In this document: piece after piece, positions 1 to 10,900 of the stretch
How positions within the stretch are numbered: position 1 is the first letter of the stretch
Layout of the letters: the number at the start of each line of letters is the position of its first letter
NCBI GenBank assembly: GCA_034770075.1
Contig: CM068379.1
Coordinates: 44,275,130 to 44,339,129, forward strand
Direction: 5' to 3'
DNA: 64,000 bases
Source: Aralia elata
Taxonomy: Eukaryota > Streptophyta > Magnoliopsida > Apiales > Araliaceae
Program-made: the position numbers and the translations under genes
Notes under the pieces: model-generated
What the model was told of the DNA's origin: nothing
The model's database searches: none
What the model saw: only the letters and a program-made list of their open reading frames with translations

Positions 1-244
1 GAAAATTCTAGATCTAAGATTGAAAATGGTTGTTCTTTTTTAGGGGGAGAGGGTTTTTGATGTGATGGACCTTCCATATGCCCACGTTTCCCAAGTGGCA
101 GCGGATAATGATGGTGGTAGTGGGGTCCAACCTGGTACATGATGTACAGAAGTGACTGTTTGACTTTAGTGGTAGTAGTTTGTTACTTATTAATTTTTGT
201 ACTATCTTATTATAAGCCTATTATAACAAGAGAGTGGGGGACAA
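1..244 (+). other. 3' internal end of an LTR retrotransposon running off the left edge
   Basis: This stretch ends in a purine run (231-244, AGAGTGGGGGACAA) directly before a TG-starting LTR, as expected of a polypurine tract for plus-strand DNA synthesis. No long reading frame is visible, so only the tail of the internal region is in view. The lineage cannot be assigned from this piece. Confidence 0.55.
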
Positions 245-795
245 TGTTGGGACATGATTTTGTGGGCCCAATTAATTCGGTAGGACCTATCCCATGTGGC
301 AAAATTTTTTCACGTGGCGGTATATTCTAGTCAGGAGGCTTGACATTCTAAGGAATCTATAGTCCTGATTGACTTGAGATTCTCTTTTCCAACTTGACTT
401 CCTACCTTTAAGGAAATCATATCTAGTTCAATTATAGAGGTTGGACAGTTCAAATTGACTTCAACTTCCCATTTTTAAGGAGATTGAGTTTCATCTAAGT
501 ATGGTAACTGACGTAATAAGGAGTTCTATTCCTACTCAGGGACGAACATGTTAAGGTAATGTGAGAAGGCTATAAATACACGGTTATACCCTAAGTTATA
601 GGTAACAACTCTTTGTCAATTTTACGCACTAAAGCAATAACATGTTCCTATTGTTAACCTTTTTCAGTCTGTACTTATTCTCACACTGGAACTATTCCCT
701 AACAGCCACGCTCCTCAGTGTGTTTGTCCGTTTTCCGTACAGAATTTAACTCGTTATTTGGTGATTGGACGAACAGTTGGATATTGACATTAACA
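245..795 (+). repeat. 3' LTR (551 bp) of the left-edge retrotransposon
   Basis: The LTR starts TGTTGGGACATG straight after a polypurine tract and ends ACATTAACA, so it has TG...CA ends. A TATAAATA box lies inside at 571. The five bases before it (GACAA) and after it (CCTAG) differ. It is therefore more likely the 3' LTR of an element extending off-window than a solo LTR. The right boundary is set by the CA terminus and is uncertain by a few bases. Confidence 0.6.
571..578 (+). promoter_or_regulatory. TATA box of the left-edge LTR
   Basis: TATAAATA lies about 325 bp inside the LTR, a normal place for the U3 promoter of an LTR retrotransposon. Confidence 0.5.
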
Positions 796-1137
796 CCTAG
801 AAAAGGTTACTCATTTTTTTTTCCAGTCTTCTTTTATTTATTTATTTATTTATTTTGCTTGAACATCCTTGGGTTTACAATCTAGTGCTATTGGCTGCAT
901 ATTTCATCATATTATAGTCTTGGTTAACATTAAATATTATTACAAATTTACAATTGTGAACATTATGTCTTTTAAGTTTAGACATTATTATGTAATTTCA
1001 AGATATTTATTATACAAGGTTTTTGTGTTTCTTATTATTTTATTTAAGGGTTTGTTTGATAACCCAATTAAGCTCTTAAAACTGAATATTTTAAAGTGAT
1101 TTTGGAATTAAGTTGGTTTTTTAAGCTATAATACATA
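796..1137. other. AT-rich intergenic stretch
   Basis: No gene, RNA or clear repeat is visible. It contains short TTTA runs at 833-855 and AT-rich sequence up to the Pack-MULE target duplication. Confidence 0.5.
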
Positions 1138-1147
1138 TTACTTAAAC

Positions 1148-1450
1148 GACAAAACTAATGAATTACCCACTATAGTTGGCACGTTTTACTGATTACGCCA
1201 CTGAACTTTTAATTTTTCAAATTACCCCAGTAAACTAATTATTATTTTGAAATTGGGCCATTCCGTTAAAAAATTAAACGGACGTTAATTTCTTATCGGC
1301 AAAATTAATGAATTACCCACTGTAATTGACACATTTTACTGATTACACCATTGGACTTTTAATTTTTTAAATTACCCCAGTAAACTAATTATTATTTTGA
1401 AATTGGGTCATTCCGTTAAAAAAATTAAACAGACATTAATTTTTTTATCT
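1148..1450 (+). repeat. Left TIR of the Pack-MULE, two tandem units
   Basis: Unit A covers 1148-1297 and unit B 1298-about 1447. Both begin RRCAAAAYTAATGAATTACCC and carry the block ACCCCAGTAAACTAATTATT. The same sequence reappears inverted at 2115-2383. Confidence 0.85.
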
Positions 1451-1565
1451 ATGTGGCTTTGGAAAAGAAGTACAAAAATAAAAAATATTACTTATGTGGC
1501 AAAAAAATAATAAAAAACTTGAAAGTGAAAACAAAAAGATCAAAATATTTTGAATACTCGGATCT

Positions 1566-1850
1566 CAGATGCTTATCAATAGAAGAAACTTCCTCGTGAA
1601 TGGAAAACAATGCATTAACAGCAGAAATGAAAGTGCGGTAATTGGCAACAACCACCTCTTGCATCTGCCTCTGAATTCTCTCTACATCCACCCGTAAATG
1701 GAGGCAATCGAGAGTGAAGGACGGGAGTTCCGAAGACATAAGGCTGCTGAGAGTCGGAGGCAAGAGGGAGGAATTCTACTATAATACCATTTACTTCGTC
1801 TGTTGTTATTGTTGTTGTTGTTGTTGTTGTTGTTGGGATTCAGACTCCAT
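1566..1850 (-). pseudogene. COG8: Captured, frameshifted N-terminal fragment of COG8 (Golgi tethering complex subunit 8)
   Basis: COG8 is a subunit of the conserved oligomeric Golgi complex, which tethers vesicles in retrograde Golgi traffic. On the minus strand a start codon at 1850 opens MESES plus a glutamine run encoded by a CAA repeat. A frame change follows in the repeat, then LPLASDSQQPYV. A one-base insertion near 1734 leads to SELPSFTLD, RIQRQMQEV and EEVSSIDKHL, which match the conserved N terminus of plant COG8 as I remember it. About five residues are missing between LH and LRVD. Homology stops at 1566. The fragment thus has the start codon and first-exon coding region only, with two frameshifts, and cannot encode a working subunit. 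It lies wholly between the TIR arms, so it was carried here by the transposon. Confidence 0.75.
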
Positions 1851-2114
1851 TGTTATATTTAATGTTGAACTTTGAAGCTCAATTCAATGTTTTGGGGAAT
1901 TTTTATAGATTTTAAAGAGAGAAAATACGCAGATCTATTTGATCTGGAAGAAAGGGGAGAAGAGAGAGATGGAGGAAGGAAGAGAGAATAAATCAGATTT
2001 ATTTATTTTCTTTTTTCTTTTTTAAATTTATTTTTTTTCTTTTTTCTTTTTTTCTTTTTCACGTCCACGTAGGATAAAAACTAAAACGATTTAACAATCG
2101 TGAGGTAGAGATAA

Positions 2115-2383
2115 CAGAATGACCCAATTTCAAAATAATAATTAGTTTACTGGGGTAATTTGAAAAATTAAAAGTTCAATGGTGTAATTAGTAAAACTTG
2201 CCAACTACAGTGGGTAATTAATTAGTTTTGCCGATAAAAATTTAACGTCCGTTTAATTTTTTTAACGGAATGACCCAATTTCAAAATAATAATTAGTTTA
2301 CTGGGGTAATTTGAAAAATTAAAAGTTTAATGGTGTAATCAGTAAAACGTGCCAACTACAGTGGGTATGTCATTAGTTTTGCC
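2115..2383 (-). repeat. Right TIR of the Pack-MULE, two tandem units
   Basis: This is the reverse complement of the left arm: an inner unit at about 2115-2232 and an outer unit at 2233-2383. The outer end, read inward, is GGCAAAACTAATG, with one difference in the first 13 bases from the left end. Confidence 0.85.
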
Positions 2384-2393
2384 TTACTTAAAC

Positions 2394-3469
2394 TAATAAG
2401 CTGGTCTTAAAATTTATCTATAAAATGTTTAAAATTTTAAGTCAATATATCCGAGCTGAAGGCGCTCAGTCATGGGGGCATTAAATTTTTTTTTTCTCGC
2501 TTGGACAATTTTACACCGAAATATTCAATGGGTTTAACTATTCGATGAACGTCTTCCCAAGTTCTTGTTCTCTCAAAAGAAAAGTACTCATCTCTTATTT
2601 CTCCCGACTTTTCTTCCTTAGTCTGCTTCCTTACTCATCATATTTGAATCCTAGAAGTGATTTTCTCTCTCTTTACTTTCACTGCAGTTCTAGTAGTGAA
2701 TAGCTTGATAGGTTCAACGCAGCTTACCAGTTATTTCTCCTTGTTTCTGGTCTCTCCCCGCAACAGTGGAGGAGACTCAAGTTAAATGCTTTTGGATCTT
2801 CAAATAAAATTTTGATAAAATCTTACTCCCTGTTCACAAAGAGTCTTTAATTTTTTTACTAACTAATTTGTAAAATCTTAAAATTTAAATTAATGTTTAT
2901 TTTTTAAATTTTAATTAACGTAACATTATAAATTATTTTAAAAAATTACGAAGTACAAAATTGATATTTTAAAAATTTTGTAAAGGGGAGGAAGTATTAT
3001 GCATATCTATATTCATCAATTTGTGTTAATAAATCTGGGATTTTGTAAACTGCTTCTTTCAATACAGATATTATTCCCAAATGAAAGCCCCTCACGAACG
3101 AAAGATCATCAACTATGCTAAAAATCCTAAGAGCTTTCATTTGTAGTTTTCAAAATTTAGCATTGACAGTTTAAAATGGATTATTATTTTTTGGTTCACG
3201 ACTCAAATGATAATTCAAAATGTAGTAATTTCTTTGAGATTTGGTAATTCTTATTCAGTTTAAAAAATAGTCAGAGGGTAAAAAAATAAATTTAAGTACA
3301 TTCAGTGCTTAATTTTTAGATGATACATATGATTTGTTATAACTTAAAATTCAGTAACTTAAATTCTTCCGTTCTATTAATTCAGCTCTTAAAATTTTCA
3401 GAATTTAATTTTCAGTTTTATCAAATAAATTCTAATTTTATCATGGTCTATTAATAATTAAATCTATGT

Positions 3470-3503
<34 letters not shown>

Positions 3504-3950
3504 CTATATAACAAAACACAAATGATTTTGAATCTAAAATTTTTTCCGGTCAACCTCTTAAATCATTCGGACCGTCCAAAATTTCGGATAAATCTAATCC
3601 TTCGTTCTTTATATTTCTACCCTCCTTCCCATTTCTTATTCCCTCCTTTCCCTTTCTTCTTCGCCTCCCTCTTTTTTTTCCGTCCCCTTTCTTCTTCTCC
3701 GCTCTTCATAGTGCCGGAGGCACGGGCGAGGTGCTAGTATATATATACACCGACGTATTGTATCCTGTTAAATACTGTATCCCGTGGTGCGTACGCGTCG
3801 GGTCCCACGGGTACTAGTACTAGCACATATAGGGAGGGAGGGTTCGGCATGAGTAATGCAAATACCCATATATTCTTCATGTTTAGCCACTTGCTTAATA
3901 CTCAATAATACTCGTGGGTTCGGGTAATATCGGCGGTTTGGATGTAAAAG
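2394..3950. other. Intergenic region upstream of SerRS
   Basis: No gene is supported here. The region holds pyrimidine-rich stretches (2570-2760 and 3600-3710) and a TA microsatellite. From about 3740 to 3950 it becomes less AT-rich (CGGGTCCCACGGG near 3798), which is plausible proximal promoter of the synthetase gene. Confidence 0.5.
3475..3503. repeat. TA dinucleotide microsatellite
   Basis: About 14 uninterrupted TA units are followed by CTATATA. It is a simple repeat with no other visible structure. Confidence 0.9.
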
Positions 3951-3957
3951 TATAAAA
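3951..3957 (+). promoter_or_regulatory. Probable TATA box of SerRS
   Basis: TATAAAA lies about 30 bp upstream of a pyrimidine-rich leader (from about 3981) that ends in a good splice donor at 4144. Position and spacing suit the core promoter of the synthetase gene. No transcript evidence is available. Confidence 0.5.
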
Positions 3958-3980
3958 CCTTAAAAACATTAAGACTACTT

Positions 3981-4143
3981 CTCATTTCATCTTCGTCTCT
4001 TCTGATTCCTCTCTCCCTCTCTGGCTAACCACTGCATATCCGGCCTCTCCGCTCTCTCTGGCCGTCCAAATCAGCTTCTCTATCTCCATATCCATAGTCA
4101 GTGTCGGCTTGAGGAGTTACGGCTTACCCACTTATTTCATCAG
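3981..4143 (+). other. Probable 5'-UTR exon of SerRS
   Basis: A CT-rich leader typical of plant 5' UTRs ends at CATCAG with the donor GTAATC at 4144. The matching acceptor is ACAG at 4844, 12 bp before the start codon. The transcription start is inferred from the TATA box only. Confidence 0.5.
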
Positions 4144-4844
4144 GTAATCTTTCTAATTCTCTCCTATATTTTTATCATCTATGGAAATTTCATCTATTGA
4201 GTTTGGTTTTTATTTTAAGGGTTGATATAACAATTATTTTAAGGGTTGATATAACAATTTTTTTTCTTCTCAAAATTAAAAAATTTAATTAGGTCTATTA
4301 ACTGTTTATTGATTTCTTTCCTAAAATGAGAAATCTTTGATTTCCCACTTTGTTTTACCCTTTAATACTACAATTCCCAATTGGTTTCATTAGCAATATC
4401 AGATTGGGTTTGATTTTGATCTGTAGGGCTTATACAATAATTTTGTTCTCAAAATTAAAAGTTTTAGTAGGTTAATTAATTGTTTATATTAGTCTTTTTC
4501 TAAAAAAATAAATAAAAATGCAACCGGTATAATAATAGTTAAGAAATTTAGCAAAAATAAAAATAATAAAAATAATAATAGTTAAGAACTGTTACCATAC
4601 TTGTACCGAACTGGTCAATCGGTTCGGTATACCAGTATAATCGGTATGGGTACCTAATTTTGGGTAACCTCGGTAACTGGTACGGTAATTTACGGTTGAA
4701 CAGCCATTTAAGCCCGTCGAATCTGGTACTCTCTCAAAACATATACTCCCTAGTATGTATGTGTGTGTAATTTGAACTGTTTCTCTTATCCTCTATATGA
4801 ATTCTCTGAACTCTGTCTCTCTTATCCTGTATTTTTAATGACAG
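4144..4844 (+). other. Probable 5'-UTR intron of SerRS
   Basis: GT...AG boundaries and T-rich content fit a plant leader intron. It contains a stretch rich in GGTA/TACC words (about 4600-4700, such as CGGTTCGGTATACCAG) that looks like transposon debris. No ends could be defined for that debris. Confidence 0.5.
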
Positions 4845-4856
4845 TAGGCTGAGAAA

Positions 4857-4989
4857 ATGCTGGACATAAATCTATTCAGGGAAGAGAAAGGCCACAATCC
4901 TGAAATTATAAGGGAATCTCAGCGCCGCCGGTTTGCAGACGTCGATCTCGTTGATGAGGTCATTAGACTTGACAAAGAGTGGCGCCAGC
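4857..4989 (+). CDS. SERRS: SerRS coding exon 1 (residues 1-45)
   Basis: The start ATG follows GAGAAA. The exon encodes the conserved MLDINLFREEKG and RESQRRRFADVDLVDE segments and ends one base into the arginine codon of WRQR, with donor GTAAAT at 4990. Confidence 0.93.
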
Positions 4990-7900
4990 GTAAATTTTCC
5001 ATCTCATTGTTTTTGTTTTGCTTGAAATTTCATTTACTTATTTTCAGTATGTAAACAAGGTTTTGTATCGTATGTGTAAATGTCAGGTTTTGATATGTTT
5101 CATCATATGTTGGCGTGTAGGTCAATTTGAGCTGCAAATTTTGCAGAGGGATTCTAATAAAATCAACAAAGAAGTTTATAAACTCCAAAAAGTGAGTTTT
5201 TATTTTTTTTTTAAATTTTATTTATTTATTTTTTTCATTTCTAGTCATTCTTGAAATTGTATGTATGTTGGCCTCTTTTAAATTGTTATCGGAATATTGA
5301 GTAGTTCATATTTTACATCACTTTCAGGATATATCTGTCCCAATAAAGGCCTACCTCCCCATGTAAGCTGTTATAATTAACTAACAAGATCAAGACATAC
5401 TTAGATTACCAAAATATTTAATGACAAGTTTGTAAGTAGAAGTTATGTTTAGTGTGGGACAAAACTGAGTATATGTTTCTGTAGCTGGATAGTTGCTTAA
5501 TTCCTAAGCAATTAGGCTCCACATGGATTAATGATACTAGTTTGATATTTTTTTTCAAATCTGTTTGTGTTGTGTGGATTTAGCTCTGAGAACTAAATAG
5601 AAACATGCTATATTTGTTCACTATAGGGTTCTTTTGTTTTTCTCCGCTATGTGTTTGTGACTGTGTCCACGTCTTGGAAATTTATTACCTTAGGAACAAG
5701 GTCACATGGAATTGAATTTTATTGGAGTAATTGTTTGGGGTTTTGAGGATAGATTGTTGTAGTGGAAACCTTGAAAAGGGGTTAAATGTTCGGTTTGCAT
5801 TATACCTGTAGCCAAATTTTTGAACCATGGGAATTTATTTGTCAGCATTTCAGAAAAATACTAGCTTGGACTAAGCTGCGCCAAGAGTTATATGGCTTAT
5901 GTTTTGTGATTTGCTTTTGAGTTTCCCTTGGTATGCTCTTGAGCATTTTTGTCTAGTTATTAATCTTTTACCGATTTTTGGTTGTTGGATTTTTATCTTG
6001 GATTTAAGTGTAACTGAATTATGAAATTGCTTCTGGGAAAAGGCAGGTGAGGATGCAAGCATCATGATGAGAAGGGCAGAGGAGAACAAGGAATCAAGTG
6101 CAAAGAAAACGGAAGAAGTACAAGAGGTCCGAAAAGCTCTATATTCAAAATTGGAAGTAATTGGTAACCTTGTGCATGATTCTGTTCCAGTTAGTAACAA
6201 TGAGGTGTGTATGGATTTCTCTATACTTTCTGAAGTCTAAAGCCATGCAAATTCTGTGTACATCATTTTCTCAAACTTTCCAACCGATTTGTAGGACAAT
6301 AATGCTATAATTCGAACTTGGGGGGAGAAGAGTTTGGAACCTAAACTGAAAAGTCATGTTGACCTTGTTGAGCTTCTTGGAATTGCAGAATTGAAGAAAG
6401 GTATTGATTCATCTGTAACTATATATCTATCCGCTGTCTCTGTAAAGTTGAATATAATTGTTTCTATGTTACCACTGTTCACTCCATTCTGGATCCATAT
6501 AATGTTGCTTCCTTTATAAATTAGTTTGTTATTTTTGACTTGACATGGACTTGGGTGTGAATGATGGGGGCTATGATGTGTTTCCTGATAATATCATTCC
6601 AATTATCGAATTCGAGGATATAACTGTCGAGTATTCTTCTTTTATTTTGTAGGGTGAAATTATGGAATGATTTTCTGTGAACTAGAGATGGTTAATAGTA
6701 GTGACTTATGCAAATATAATATTATCGTGACCCTTTTGAGCTAACATTTAATAAAGTAGCATCATAAGATTTTCTAATTTGTGTATAATTTGAATATCAG
6801 CCATGTGCACTGTTAGTTTGACTACCCACGAACATTTTCATAGTAAAGTCGCGTTCCGTTTAACACGCTCATCTAGAATGTTGGACATATTTCCTTGTTA
6901 TCTTTATTTCAATGTTGCCAGACTGGTTTGTTAATGAAAATTTCGAAGTTATTTCTTTGGTGTGAATTATTGAATATGTGTACTCATAATACGAGTAACC
7001 CACTTGGTCTAAAATTTGTTCATCTTGGTTGTAGTTCTGGATGCTAAACTACCTTTGAGTTTTTTATATGTCCAAATACTACCTCCGTCCCATAATAAAC
7101 GTCCTAATTTGACTTTTATGGTCAAATTGACCATTTTTTAAATTAATATATCTCAAAAAAAAAAAAAATTAAAATATACGCCAAGTGATTATGATCATAA
7201 TAAACTACGAATAATTTACTACTAGTGTCGAGTTTCATAATTTGAAAATTCTATATAAATATTTTTAATTAATAATTTTAAAAATGGTTAATTTGACCAT
7301 GAAAGTTAAATTAGGACGTTTATTATGGGGCGGAGGGAGTATTATATTACATCTGCATAGTATTCAACTATTCATAGTATATGTTGCACGGCTCCCATTC
7401 CAAATTGAGTGTCATCGTCTGCATGACACTGTTTAAGAAAAAATAATTTGATAATTGTGTTTCTTTTATACCCCTCCTATAATAAGTAAGATATTACGAG
7501 TTCCATGTATTTTTATATCTATTTTCCCTGAAGGCATTATGGTCCATTTTTAAACTTTTAATTTCAAATTGTCAAATTTCTATACTATGTCTTGCTTAGA
7601 ATTTGTAGTATATTGCACTCATTTCCTAAATTGAATCTCACGGTCAACACGACACACAATTTAAGAAAAAAAGAAAGAATATGACCAAGTTGGGATGGGA
7701 TGGAGTATGAGATTGATGGAAGAGATTTTTCTTTATCAACCGAGTCCGAGGCACAAAGTGTTAGGTTTGTACACAGCGCGAATATGCAATCAAATTACAT
7801 AAATAGTGCGGAAGCGCGATAAAATCAGATTTTAAAATTTTATACAAACCATCACCATGATCTTTCTTTATGCACAATTATTAATTAAACGAAAGAGATG

Positions 7901-10900
7901 GAGAATAAGAATTATACCCTTGTAGAATTCTAGCTTCCTCAGGTACAAGTTCACCTCCAATTCCTTCGCGTTCTCCTTGAATTCCACCGATTAAATTCCT
8001 TCCTTTGATCAACGTTAGCCACCCAAGTGTTTGACCTCTAGAGGTGATCCGCCAAGGAATAATACTTGTTCAAGAAGATGGGTGTTGGCAAAACCCTAGT
8101 TTCTATCTCTATAGAAATTGTAAGTACTCTCTACAATTCTTATGCAAGAGTGTGTAACCCTAATCTATGATAAGACTTCTCTTATTTATGGATGTAGGAA
8201 AACCCTTCCCTAAACTATTTAGGATTAGGGTTTTTATTCTAATTAAACTCCTTTAATTAAATTAAACTCCTAATCCAATTAGGAATTAATGTGAGAGTAC
8301 TTCTATTAATTAATTCCCAATCCCTATTAGGAATTAAATAATAGTAATAGTAATAATAATAATAAGACTCCTTTTATTAATTTATATTTAATATTTCTAA
8401 AATATTAAATAATAAATATTAAGCTATTTAATTTATTCTATCTCCACAGACTAAATTAAATACACTTAACTTATTATTACAATTATGCCATTTACTTCTT
8501 AAATAAATATTTTCCTTTTGCGGTGTGACTCTTTAGGTTCTCCATATTAAACCGGTTGTGAATAAATCATTTAGAACAATTCTAATCTTATTTAAATAAA
8601 TAAATTAAACTATTTAATTCATTTAAATAAATAATATTTATTCTATAATAAGGGTAAGCCCCCTTAGCGATCAACGACTTTCCAGATAATATAGATTTCA
8701 ACATTAATCATAAAAGAACCTTTCAGTGCATAGTTACCGTACAATTCAATCCTTCTACCATACAATGTCCCAATTAAATATAAGACATGGAATTACTGTC
8801 AAGTCTTATTTTATTTAATTATATGTATTTCGATTCTTAAATGCACAACTCTAATTAATGCAAATTAGAAACTCCTTTCTAATTTCATTCTGCTTTGGCC
8901 AAAGACTTCTGAGTCGTCATTTATCGAATCACATAGGACATTTTCTCCTTTTACTAGAAGTGGTAGATTCTTTATTGATCATTCACCTATCTCCATGTAT
9001 AACTTATTATACCCAATCATACCCTTTCATATACCCTAAAGGTCTTAAGGGACATGTCAAAGTATAACTCATCATACACAAGATACTATGATGATCTCAA
9101 GTCCAAGGATCACTTGTACTACTATCACTAGAGGAATTCCTATTGACAAGCGAGTAAAACTCCATTAGGTATTCCTTAGCGAGCCACGTTCAGTGAACTT
9201 ATTCTCTAATAAGCACCTACATACTTGCTTTAGTGTCTCCACACAAATGATTATGAGATAAATCATCCTCTTCATAAGAGCAAGCAACGTATGTACTAAT
9301 CTATCCGGATTCACTAATCCCCTTTTTAGTAATGCAACGATTAGGAACAATTTTAGTTTGTGAGCTATCTAGAATTTAGATCTCATTAGCATGATCACCA
9401 TCATGATTCTAAAAACATTGCTCAAAACTATGGGTTTATCACATTTAATATAACAACACCATGTAGATAAAGTAAAATGCCTTTAACAAACGAATAAGAT
9501 TACAAAGTATATGCTACATCATATCAAATATGATTGGCTTGTGTGCATACTACTTTCAATCTCCCACTTGCACTAAAGCCAATCGCCATGGTATCTAATA
9601 CCCTTCTTCTCTAAGTGACGATTATCCTGCTGTTGGATAAAGCTTCAGTAGATGGATATGCAATGCTGTTCTCGAGAGTCCACTATCTCTATAGTGACTT
9701 TTCTTCTTTCAATGATTTTACTAATCAAATGAAAGTGCCGCAACACATGTTTGAATCCAAGATGAGACTTAGGAACTATTCCTAGTTCTGTAATGAACTT
9801 TTCATCCAAACAATCAACTTGCAGCTTCATTTACAGCTATATACTTTGTCTTTGTCATTAAACCAACAACTCTTTGCTGTTTGGAACTTTTCCAATTCAC
9901 TGCACCACCTTTCAAGGTAACGATTTACCTTAAAGTGGATTTGTTATCGTCTTGATCAGTCTGAAAAAACTTGAGTCTGTTTAGCCCTCTAGTTTTAATT
10001 CGGACCTACCATGAATTATGATTAAATCTTCAATACCGGTTTAGTACTTAAATATGTTTATCACTGTCTTACAGTGATCTTCTCTAGAATATGACTGATC
10101 AACATCAATCCTAGTATATTCATTGCATGCATGATAGTAACTCATGCGATCTCTCTTTTAATTGGGGACAATTTTAGAGAGATACACTCCACGGCTCATC
10201 ATCATGAGACCTTTCTTGGAGTTTGCAATGCTAAACGCCTTTAGCATCGAATGAATATATGTTCATTGGGTCAAGCCGAACATCCTTTTAAATCTATCTA
10301 TATAGATTTCTATCCCCAATTTATAGGATGCTCCTCCCAAGTCATTCATGGAAGAATGTTTAGACAATTTTATCTTTACTGATTGTAGCATTGGTGTGTT
10401 ATTCCTTGTCGGTAGTATATCAACATATAATACCAAGAATGTCACAGTGCTCCCACTTACCCTTTTGTACACACTAGGTTCATTCTCATTTTTGATAAAA
10501 TCAAACTCTTTTGATTGTCTCATCAAAATGAATGTTCCATTTTTGAGAAGCTTGCTTCAATCCATAAATGGATCATTGTAGCTTAAAACACGATTTGCTT
10601 CAACCTTTGAAACAAATTCCTCTGGCTGTATCATACATACATTCTCCTCAAGTCTTCATTGAGGAAGGGTGTCTCCACATCCATTTTTGCCAGATTTCGT
10701 AATAAGCTGCAATCACAAGCAAAATCCAAATGGACTTGAGCATTACCCAGTAATAAGGTTTTATCACAGTCAACTCCTTGACTTTATTTGAAACCTTTTA
10801 AACAGGTCTGGTCTTATAGGTCTCCATCTTGCCATTTGCCCCAGTCTTTCTCTTAAAGACCCATATTCACACTCTTGGCACTATGCCCTTTTGTGGAGTA

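Larger units (their letters stand above)
1148..2383. mobile_element. Pack-MULE: Mutator-like element with long TIRs and a captured COG8 fragment
   Basis: The element is 1236 bp and is flanked by a perfect 10-bp direct repeat TTACTTAAAC (1138-1147 and 2384-2393). Both ends read GRCAAAACTAATG inward. The inverted repeats extend about 270-300 bp on each side, and each arm consists of two tandem copies of a unit of about 150 bp. Mutator-like elements are known for long TIRs and 9-10-bp target duplications. No transposase frame is present, so it is non-autonomous. The centre (about 1450-2110) carries a minus-strand fragment of a host gene resembling COG8, which makes it a Pack-MULE. Another TIR superfamily is possible but fits the duplication length less well. 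Confidence 0.85.

Noticed and set aside
5328..5362. A 35-nt stretch with AG acceptor and GT donor inside SerRS intron 2 (DISVPIKAYLP) that could be an exon
   Set aside because: Its length would shift the frame, and the flanking exons already join at the length expected for plant SerRS. It could be a cryptic exon at most.
7380..7700. Possible second MITE or small inverted-repeat element in SerRS intron 4
   Set aside because: Weak similarity between CTCCCATTCC and GGGATGGGATGGAG, but no consistent inverted ends or target duplication.
8080..8240. AAACCCTA-like telomere-type words
   Set aside because: Isolated occurrences in the Copia LTR with no tandem array.
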